This document shows, piece after piece, positions 8,040 through 13,958 of a stretch of DNA of 13,958 nt. Each line of letters begins with the position of its first letter. The stretch's first letter is position 1. Source of the DNA: CAZWSE01 sp964636575 (GTDB lineage Bacteria > Pseudomonadota > Alphaproteobacteria > Rhodobacterales > Rhodobacteraceae); assembly GCA_964636575.1 (NCBI GenBank), contig CAZWSE010000089.1, positions 1-13,958 on the forward strand, written 5' to 3'. The notes below the pieces were generated by a model. It was not told the DNA's origin, made no database searches, and saw nothing but the letters and a program-made list of their open reading frames with translations. The translations under genes and the position numbers were made by a program.

Positions 8040-10193
8040 ATGCAAAAACCCCTTGGTGCCCAGATTTCGCACATGCTGAAAGATCGCGGGGTCGATGTGG
8101 TTTTCGGCATCCCCGGTGTCCACAACCAAGAAATGTATCGCGGCATTGAAGAGGCCGGCATGACACATGTGCTGGCCCGTCATGAACAGGGTGCAGGCTT
8201 TATGGCCGATGGATACGCCCGTGCGACCGGTAAGGTTGGCGTGGCCTATGTCATCACCGGCCCCGGTGTGTGCAATATCATGACCCCTATGGGGCAAGCC
8301 TATTCCGACAGTGTTCCTATGTTGGTCATTTCCAGCTGTTTGGATGAAGTCGCTGCCACCCAAGGCCAGCTGCATCAGATGCTGGATCAACGCGCGGCTG
8401 CGGGTACCGTTTGCGATTGGTCCCAAGAGGCCCGTACCGCCAAGGCCGCCTATCAACTGGTGGACCGTGCCTTGGGCGAGTTTGTCACCCAACGCCAGCG
8501 GTCCAAGCACATTCAGGTGCCTATCGCGCAGTTAGAGGCTATGGCCGATCCCGCCCCGGCCGTTGAGAAAGCCGCCAGTGCTCGTGGCCCGCATTTGTCC
8601 GCCCTTGATGTGGCCAAGGCTGTGAAGTTGTTGCAGGGCGCCAAGCGTCCGCTGTTTATCTTTGGGGGCGGGGCGCAATCAGGGTGGGGGTCTGCCCGTA
8701 AGCTGTTGTCAAAGCTCAATGCGGCCAGCTTTACCAGTTATGCAGGCCGTGGGATCGTGGACCCTGCGGACCCGCTTCATTTTGGTGCTACCCTTGCCCG
8801 CCCGAGCAGTGCTGAAATGCTCGCCAAGGCGGATGCGGTGATTGTTGTCGGCTCTGAATTGGCGGAAGTGGATCTGTGGCGTGAACATCCCGGTCATACG
8901 GCCCCGATGCTACGCGTTGATATTGACCCTCATGTGCTGACCGATGCTGCCCATGCGGATTGGCGTGTTTTGGCTGATGCGGGTGAATATCTGTCGGCCC
9001 TTTATGAAGCCATCAAAGGCGAGGAATGGCAGACTGAATGGACTGCGAAAGAAGTAGCCGCTGCTCGCACCGCATGGCGCGCTGAAACCGATGCAGAACG
9101 CCCTGGCATTGTTGAGGTCTGCGATGCGCTGCGCGACGTGACCCCGCCTGAGACCATGATCTATTCTGACATGACGCAGATCGCCTATGTCGCCAAAGAG
9201 GTCTGGGACATGGATCGCCCTGGTCATTGGCACCACCCTTACGGGTTCGGCACGTTGGGGTATGCGACACCTGCTGCGATTGGCGGCGCCGTCGCACGTC
9301 ATGGTGCGCCGACGATGGCGATCATTGGCGACTACGGGTTTCATTACACGATGCAAGAGCTTGGCGTCGCGGTCGAGCTTGGCCTGAACCTGCCGATCAT
9401 CTTGTGGGACAACGGGAAGCTCAAAGAGATTGAAGACAGCATGGTACGCGCGCAAATCGCTCCCAATGCGGTTGTAGCGCAGAACCCTGATTTTTGTGCT
9501 TTAGCGCAAGCATTCGGCGCGCAGGCAGAAGCCCCTAAGTCACTGGCAGAAATGCAAGAGGCTGTGACCAAAGCCTTTAAGGCAGATGGACCGACCCTGA
9601 TTTATCTCACACCTGATGTGGTGGGGCAGGTTCAGTCAGCCCAGCAACTGACCAGAACGGTCATGTCGGTCGCTTCGGATGTAAGGTCTTCGGGCGCAAT
9701 CGGCGCTGCGCTGTCGCGGTTGCCTGCTTTCACACCAGCTGAGCTCAAAACCTGCTGCAGGCTTGATCGGTCAGCCGCAAAGTTGACGCCTTCGGGCAAG
9801 GCGCGTGACCCTATTGGCGCGGGCAAGAGCATACCGATGAGGCCGCCGCCTGCATCAAGAACGGGGCCACCTGCATCGCTTGGCAATGCTTCGAGATTGA
9901 TCCGTTTCACGCCTGCTTCGCCGTTCAAGCCTCGCAGGTCGGCCAATGTCCCGAACGTGACGGAAGGGGCCCCAAGCGTGCCACCGAAAGAGTATCCCGC
10001 AATGGCGACATCGGACTGTAGGCGCGGCGTGGTCGTGCTGAGCCGCGCCACTGCTGGCGGAGACAGGGAGGCGTTTGGTTTTAGCACCGCAATGCCTGAC
10101 GCGTCGTCCACAGTGACAACGGATGCTTCATATTCTTCGTCCAATGTGACCCGTGCGCAGCCTGCGATGGCTTGGCTGGTTGTCAAAACCTGA
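8040..10193 (+). CDS. Thiamine-diphosphate decarboxylase, probable 5-guanidino-2-oxopentanoate decarboxylase, with abnormal 3' extension
   Basis: An acetolactate-synthase-family ThDP enzyme. The N-terminal pyrimidine domain has VVFGIPGVHNQEMYRG, then LARHEQGAGFMADGYARATG with the catalytic Glu at residue 49, and VITGPGVCNIMTP. The middle domain runs about residues 190-330. The C-terminal cofactor domain has GDYGF (430-434; Tyr replaces the second Gly of the usual GDG) and ILWDN about 25 residues later. The pattern fits AruI-type enzymes that decarboxylate 5-guanidino-2-oxopentanoate in the arginine transaminase route, but related 2-oxoacid decarboxylases cannot be excluded. GGAGA lies nine bases before ATG 8040. 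Family similarity ends near residue 529 (about 9626, GPTLIYLTPDVVG). The frame has no stop there and runs 188 more codons antisense to the next gene, giving implausible sequence. A lost stop or a frameshift is likely. Confidence 0.8.
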   Translation: MQKPLGAQISHMLKDRGVDVVFGIPGVHNQEMYRGIEEAGMTHVLARHEQGAGFMADGYARATGKVGVAYVITGPGVCNIMTPMGQAYSDSVPMLVISSCLDEVAATQGQLHQMLDQRAAAGTVCDWSQEARTAKAAYQLVDRALGEFVTQRQRSKHIQVPIAQLEAMADPAPAVEKAASARGPHLSALDVAKAVKLLQGAKRPLFIFGGGAQSGWGSARKLLSKLNAASFTSYAGRGIVDPADPLHFGATLARPSSAEMLAKADAVIVVGSELAEVDLWREHPGHTAPMLRVDIDPHVLTDAAHADWRVLADAGEYLSALYEAIKGEEWQTEWTAKEVAAARTAWRAETDAERPGIVEVCDALRDVTPPETMIYSDMTQIAYVAKEVWDMDRPGHWHHPYGFGTLGYATPAAIGGAVARHGAPTMAIIGDYGFHYTMQELGVAVELGLNLPIILWDNGKLKEIEDSMVRAQIAPNAVVAQNPDFCALAQAFGAQAEAPKSLAEMQEAVTKAFKADGPTLIYLTPDVVGQVQSAQQLTRTVMSVASDVRSSGAIGAALSRLPAFTPAELKTCCRLDRSAAKLTPSGKARDPIGAGKSIPMRPPPASRTGPPASLGNASRLIRFTPASPFKPRRSANVPNVTEGAPSVPPKEYPAMATSDCRRGVVVLSRATAGGDREAFGFSTAMPDASSTVTTDASYSSSNVTRAQPAMAWLVVKT

Positions 10194-11380
10194 CCCGCAC
10201 GATCAATGTAGAAGCCTGAGAACGACTTGGTTGGGACGCGCACCTGCAACCCTGACACCAGATCAATCTGCTGGTTGTCGAGATTTCCAGCGGCGGGATC
10301 GAGAACACCATCCAAACGGCTGAAGCTGGCCTGCATCTCGCTTATCACGCGGCGGCGGCGGTCTTCGTCGCCAGCGGGCCAGATCAGCGTAAAGCCTTTG
10401 ATTTCGCCGCCTTGAAGGCTGACTTCGGTTTGAGACACGATGGAGCTGTTTTCGCCGATCAGCGTGAACCCCGTGCTAGAAACCTGACGCGCCCCTTCAG
10501 GTGGTACAATTTCCAAGGTCTGCATGATGTCGAAAAGGCCGGTCATCGTGTTGCGGTTGCCTGCTTGGGAAATCAGAAGCAATCGCGCGGGGATGTCGCC
10601 GGTTGCGTTGTAGTGCACGAAAGGAGGTTCGATTTTTTCAGCGCGGACGATCTCGGTCGGGATCATCATTTGGATGCCTGCCTCAAGATTGCTGACCATT
10701 TCCAAGCCCAGACCGTCGAGAACCGAATTGTACTGTTTAAGCAGAACGCCGCGTTGGGCTGTCGTCAGGATGCCTGTGACCTCAAAGTTGTTCTGTTCTT
10801 GCCAAGCGCGCATTGCACGGCGGGTGCCGCGCCCGAATGCTCCGTCGATGGAAGATGTGTAAACCCCGGACCACGCCAATGCCGTTTGCAGCAAACGTCT
10901 GTCATCGCGGCTGAGATCGCGTTCGACGCGGCGGGCTTGCGCGGGGGTTTCATCGGAGGGTGTTTGCGGAACGGAAGGGGTCGCTTCTGCCTGCGCGGCG
11001 TCTTGTGAAGGCTGGGTCAATTCCGGCGTCACTGTGCCTTGGCTTGGCTGGCCCGCTTGCGTTGGCCAGTATTGGCCGCGCAGGCTACCGCGTAGTGCGA
11101 TGAAGCTGTCACGCGGGATACGTCGTTCGGCCTTGTAGACATTTAGAACTTGTTGCGCGTCTCGGCGTTCGTATGGGCCAAGCAAAATGCCATACCACCC
11201 CGACCGCAACCGATAGCCTACGACATCCGACAATCGCGTCTCATAGGCCCGCGCGCGGTCCTGTGCTTGGGCCAATGTCGGGCGGGCTTCGATTTGGACC
11301 CAGACCGGGTTGTTTTGCGCAAAAAGCGTGGTCCCAACCAAGGAAAAGATCACAAACACGACGCTAAAAAGATGCTTCAT
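9632..11380 (-). CDS. Secreted SPOR / peptidoglycan-binding / trypsin-like protein, apparently catalytically inactive
   Basis: A 582-residue protein with a signal peptide (MKHLFSVVFVIFSLVGTTLFA, likely cleaved before QNNP). Residues about 25-97 form a SPOR-like domain (PVWVQIEARPTLAQAQDRA, YGILLGPYERRDAQ). A Pro/Gln-rich linker follows (about 105-150), then a peptidoglycan-binding type 1 domain (about 157-216: LLQTALAWSGVYTSSIDGAFGRGTRRAMRAWQ). A region of unknown fold (about 230-365) precedes a trypsin/HtrA-like domain (about 372-550). In that domain the His position is Q403 (LTTSQAIAGC), the Asp position is G429 (DDASGIAVLK) and the Ser position is A503 (SDAGGPVLD), so no triad residue is present. 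It probably works at septal or periplasmic peptidoglycan as a binding or scaffolding protein. ATG 11380 is chosen for the signal peptide, with GAAGG eleven bases upstream. It converges on the decarboxylase with no spacer. Confidence 0.88.
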   Translation of the reverse strand: MKHLFSVVFVIFSLVGTTLFAQNNPVWVQIEARPTLAQAQDRARAYETRLSDVVGYRLRSGWYGILLGPYERRDAQQVLNVYKAERRIPRDSFIALRGSLRGQYWPTQAGQPSQGTVTPELTQPSQDAAQAEATPSVPQTPSDETPAQARRVERDLSRDDRRLLQTALAWSGVYTSSIDGAFGRGTRRAMRAWQEQNNFEVTGILTTAQRGVLLKQYNSVLDGLGLEMVSNLEAGIQMMIPTEIVRAEKIEPPFVHYNATGDIPARLLLISQAGNRNTMTGLFDIMQTLEIVPPEGARQVSSTGFTLIGENSSIVSQTEVSLQGGEIKGFTLIWPAGDEDRRRRVISEMQASFSRLDGVLDPAAGNLDNQQIDLVSGLQVRVPTKSFSGFYIDRAGQVLTTSQAIAGCARVTLDEEYEASVVTVDDASGIAVLKPNASLSPPAVARLSTTTPRLQSDVAIAGYSFGGTLGAPSVTFGTLADLRGLNGEAGVKRINLEALPSDAGGPVLDAGGGLIGMLLPAPIGSRALPEGVNFAADRSSLQQVLSSAGVKAGNRDSAAPIAPEDLTSEATDMTVLVSCWAD

Positions 11381-11467
11381 CGGACAAACGGCCTTCGGGG
11401 ATTCTATGCGGATTCTAATGTTGCAATCCATTAAGCAGGAATCTGCCGTAGATGCTATGGGTTGGGC

Positions 11468-11545
11468 GGTCAAATTCCCGTATGGGTGCAATTGACCCTG
11501 TCCCACCTTGCGCATAGGAAAGGCGCGCGCAGCTTGGGCCTTTCC
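11468..11545. repeat. Two stem-loops in the glyQ leader / divergent promoter region
   Basis: GGTCAA (11468-11473) and TTGACC (11492-11497) form an inverted repeat with CCC/GGG around GTAT at its centre. GGAAAGGC (11517-11524) and GCCTTTCC (11538-11545) form a perfect eight-base stem with a 13-base loop, 27 bases before the glyQ ATG. Neither is followed by a T-run. The 192-base spacer 11381-11572 also holds a direct repeat GGATTCTA at 11399 and 11410 and must contain promoters for both divergent genes, but I could not assign these confidently. Confidence 0.5.
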
Positions 11546-11572
11546 CCTGACGCTGCAATAAGGGATTTGACT

Positions 11573-12492
11573 ATGGCCGATACCAGCACAACGCCGCGTT
11601 CGTTTCAGGAGATTATTCTGAGATTGCAGACCTATTGGGCGTCCAAGGGTTGCGCCATTTTGCAGCCCTATGACATGGAAGTCGGCGCAGGCACATTTCA
11701 CCCCGCTACGACGCTGCGGTCACTGGGAACAAAGCCTTGGGCTGCGGCTTATGTCCAGCCATCGCGCCGCCCCACAGATGGGCGCTACGGCGAAAACCCG
11801 AACCGGTTGCAGCACTACTATCAGTATCAGGTTCTGATCAAACCCAGCCCGCCTGATTTGCAGGAATTGTATCTTGGGTCGCTTGAGGCGATCGGCATTG
11901 ATATGGACCTGCACGACATTCGTTTCGTCGAGGACGACTGGGAAAGTCCGACCTTGGGCGCTTGGGGCCTTGGCTGGGAAGTCTGGTGCGACGGCATGGA
12001 AGTCAGTCAGTTTACCTACTTTCAGCAAGTCGGCGGGCATGATTGCCACCCTGTGTCGGGTGAGCTGACCTACGGATTGGAACGCCTTGCGATGTATGTG
12101 CTGGGCGTCGACCATGTCATGGATATGCCGTTCAACGACCCGCAAACGCCGATCGCACTGACCTACGGCGATATCTTCAAACAGACCGAAGAAGAATACG
12201 CGCGCTGGAACTTTGACGTGGCCAATACCGAAGTCTTGTTGCGCCACTTTGAAGAGGCCGAGGCCGAATGTGCCGCCATTCTGGATCAAGCGCACGACGA
12301 TCCAAAGACGGGAAAGCGCATCATCATGGCGCATCCGGCCTATGATCAGTGCATCAAGGCGAGCCACATCTTCAATTTGCTGGACGCGCGTGGTGTGATT
12401 TCGGTGACTGAACGGCAGGCCTACATCGGACGTGTGCGGACGCTCGCCAAGATGTGCGCAGATGCATTTGTGCAGACGGCCGCGGGTGGGGC
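11573..12492 (+). CDS. glyQ: Glycyl-tRNA synthetase alpha subunit (3' end lost in gap)
   Basis: The alpha chain of the bacterial alpha2-beta2 type glycyl-tRNA synthetase, which makes glycyl adenylate and works with GlyS to charge tRNA-Gly. Some 306 residues are readable. Motifs seen are FQEIILRLQTYWASKGCAIL and DMEVGAGTFHPATTLRSLG near the N-terminus, and RPTDGRYGENPNRLQHYYQY carrying motif 2. VEDDWESPTLGAWGLGWEVW and SGELTYGLERLAMYVLGVD (motif 3) follow. The tail RVRTLAKMCADAFVQTAAGG is near the usual end of roseobacter GlyQ, so only a few codons are probably missing in the N run. ATG 11573 (MADTSTTPRSF) has AGGGA at 11561-11565, seven bases upstream; an in-frame ATG at 11462 would add 37 unlikely residues across the leader hairpins. 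Confidence 0.95.
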
Positions 12493-12592
12493 NNNNNNNN
12501 NNNNNNNNNNNNNNNNNNNNNNNNNNNNNNNNNNNNNNNNNNNNNNNNNNNNNNNNNNNNNNNNNNNNNNNNNNNNNNNNNNNNNNNNNNNN
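12493..12592. other. Assembly gap of 100 N at the glyQ 3' end
   Basis: One hundred consecutive N bases, the conventional length for a gap of unknown size. It hides the glyQ stop and the ribosome site of the next gene. The real distance may differ from 100. Confidence 0.97.
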
Positions 12593-12595
12593 CTA

Positions 12596-13126
12596 ATGGG
12601 TAAGTTTTTAGCGGGGTTTCTTGTGTTTTCAGCCATTCTTGCAGGCGGGGCTATGTATTATTTGCAGGTCCACGCCTTTTATGAACCCGTTTCAGCCAAT
12701 GGAACGGATGACGTGCAACTGACGTCTTTCTATTCCGAAACGCCAGAGCCGATCCTCTATGATAACTTTGAAGCTATTGACGCGGAAAGCTCGCCCATCC
12801 GGTATCGGGCGTGTTTCACGACGACGGCCAGTTTGGCGATGCTGACGGAAACCTACATCCCCTTTGAAAAAGCAGCACCGCGCAATGCGCCGGGATGGTT
12901 TGATTGCTTTGATGCGGCCGCGATTGGTGCGGAATTGCAGGAAGGCACAGCGCTGGCCTTCTTGGGCGAAAAGAACGTGGCTTTCGGGGTCGACCGTGTT
13001 GTGGCCATCACCCAAGACGGGCGCGGCTATGTCTGGCACGAGCTGAACAATTGCGGCGAAAAAGCCTATGACGGCACCATTGTGGGCGATGAATGCCCGG
13101 GACGTGAGACGGAAAGTGACAACTGA
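12596..13126 (+). CDS. Membrane-anchored DUF6446-like protein between glyQ and glyS
   Basis: A 176-residue protein starting three bases after the gap. Residues about 4-23 (FLAGFLVFSAILAGGAMYYL) form one membrane anchor, so the rest probably faces the periplasm. The remainder contains ESSPIRYRACFTTTASLAML, GWFDCFDAAAIGAELQEG, FGVDRVVAITQDGRGYVWHE and a C-terminal cysteine pair in NNCGEKAYDGTIVGDEC. Four cysteines in the presumed exported part could form disulfides. I associate this sequence and position with the DUF6446 proteins that sit between glyQ and glyS in roseobacters; their function is unknown. The stop overlaps the glyS start as ATGA, indicating translational coupling. The start is as seen; an upstream start hidden in the N run is possible but the anchor at the very N-terminus supports this one. 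Confidence 0.8.
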   Translation: MGKFLAGFLVFSAILAGGAMYYLQVHAFYEPVSANGTDDVQLTSFYSETPEPILYDNFEAIDAESSPIRYRACFTTTASLAMLTETYIPFEKAAPRNAPGWFDCFDAAAIGAELQEGTALAFLGEKNVAFGVDRVVAITQDGRGYVWHELNNCGEKAYDGTIVGDECPGRETESDN

Positions 13127-13958
13127 TGCCTGACTTGCTGATCGAACTTCTGTCGGAAGAAATCCCCGCGCGCATGCAACACCGCGCCTGTGAGGATCTG
13201 AAGAAACTCGTCACGGACGGGCTGGTTGAAGCAGGGCTGACCTATGCCTCTGCCGCGGCCTTCGCCACACCGCGCCGCTTGGCGTTGACGGTTGAAGGTC
13301 TGTTGGATCATTCGCCCGCTGTGTCTGAGGAACGCAAAGGCCCCAAAGTCGGCGCACCCGATCAAGCGATCGATGGGTTCTTGCGCGGGGCAGGGGTGGC
13401 CCGTGAGGATTTGATCGAACGCGATGTGAAAAAGGACAAAGTCTACTTCGCCATCATCAACAAACCGGGCCGTCCCGCTGCCGAGATCATCGCCGAAGTT
13501 CTAGAAAAAACCATCCGCACATTTCCTTGGCCTAAGTCGATGCGCTGGGGTGAGGGGGCGTTGAAATGGGTGCGGCCTTTGCAGTCGATCCTGTGTATTC
13601 TGAGCGCCGAAGACGGGGCGACCGTGGTGCCGATGGACGTTGACGGGATTGCATCTGGCGACAGCACCGTCGGCCACCGCTTCCATGCGCCTGCGCGGTT
13701 CTCTGTGACCTCGTTTGAGGATTACACCACCAAGTTGAAACGCGCCTACGTGGTCTTGGACCCTGCCGAGCGTGCCGATCACATCTGGGCGGATGCCACC
13801 AATCAGGCCTTCGCAAGCGGGCTGGAAGTTGTTGAAGATAAAGGCCTGCTGGCCGAGGTTGCGGGGCTTGTTGAATGGCCGGTCGTGTTGATGGGGTCGA
13901 TTGACGAGACCTTTCTTGGCCTGCCGCCCGAGGTTTTGCAAACCTCGATGAAAGAGCA
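13126..13958 (+). CDS. glyS: Glycyl-tRNA synthetase beta subunit, N-terminal part
   Basis: About 277 residues of the beta chain are in the window and the frame is open at the end; full-length GlyS is near 690 residues. The protein opens MPDLLIELLSEEIPARMQ, as in GlyS. It continues with FATPRRLALTVEGLL, RKGPKVGAPDQAIDGFLRGA, MRWGEGALKWVRPLQSILC, VGHRFHAP and the segment LLAEVAGLVEWPVVLMGSID followed by FLGLPPEVLQTSMKEH, all in family order. The beta subunit supplies most tRNA recognition and an editing-like HD domain farther downstream. Its ATG overlaps the stop of the preceding gene by one base, which with glyQ points to one operon. Confidence 0.96.
   Translation, partial: MPDLLIELLSEEIPARMQHRACEDLKKLVTDGLVEAGLTYASAAAFATPRRLALTVEGLLDHSPAVSEERKGPKVGAPDQAIDGFLRGAGVAREDLIERDVKKDKVYFAIINKPGRPAAEIIAEVLEKTIRTFPWPKSMRWGEGALKWVRPLQSILCILSAEDGATVVPMDVDGIASGDSTVGHRFHAPARFSVTSFEDYTTKLKRAYVVLDPAERADHIWADATNQAFASGLEVVEDKGLLAEVAGLVEWPVVLMGSIDETFLGLPPEVLQTSMKE

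Noticed and set aside
10412..11008. Plus-strand open frame of 198 residues over the protease-like gene
   Set aside because: Antisense to a gene with a signal peptide and three recognisable domains; no motifs of its own.

Overview
The window looks like chromosome from a marine alphaproteobacterium of the Roseobacter group (Rhodobacteraceae). The evidence is the glyQ / small membrane-anchored protein / glyS order, metZ behind a SAM-II type riboswitch, a FolE2-type GTP cyclohydrolase, short DUF1127-like and phasin-like proteins, and moderately high GC. No insertion sequence, phage gene, CRISPR array, rRNA or tRNA was seen. Most of the content is housekeeping.

Layout. Positions 1-2210 (minus strand) hold valyl-tRNA synthetase sequence. 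A 10-N gap (359-368) separates two different versions of the same ~120-codon stretch, which looks like a scaffolding or strain-mixing artefact. On the plus strand follow yciB/ispZ (2328-2927) and metZ (3093-4277). metZ has a compact control region: a sigma70-like promoter (2935-2963), a SAM-II aptamer starting about where transcription should start (2970-3020), and an intrinsic terminator (3034-3066). Next come folE2 (4436-5536), a small phasin-like/hypothetical gene (5732-6058) between two related terminators, and a 75-residue DUF1127-like gene (6276-6503) whose upstream region carries a PhaR-type box. A 52-nt imperfect hairpin (6523-6574) precedes trkH (6588-8036). Three bases after trkH starts a thiamine-diphosphate decarboxylase of the AruI type (8040 onward).

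The decarboxylase converges on a minus-strand gene (9632-11380) encoding a secreted SPOR / peptidoglycan-binding / trypsin-like protein in which all three catalytic-triad positions appear substituted. The decarboxylase frame has no stop where its family should end (about 9626) and runs 567 bases further, antisense to the protease-like gene. glyQ (11573-12492) is cut by a 100-N gap (12493-12592). After the gap come a DUF6446-like membrane-anchored protein (12596-13126) and the 5' part of glyS (13126 to the window end), translationally coupled by an ATGA-type overlap.

Functionally the genes cover tRNA charging (valS, glyQ, glyS), methionine synthesis (metZ), folate or queuosine precursor synthesis (folE2), membrane organisation (yciB), potassium uptake (trkH) and probably amino-acid catabolism (the decarboxylase). 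I see no convincing new multi-gene system. The items most worth a second look are the metZ riboswitch with a transcription-termination platform, the apparent pseudoprotease, the lost decarboxylase stop, the leader hairpins, and the duplicated valS segment, which is a warning about assembly quality.
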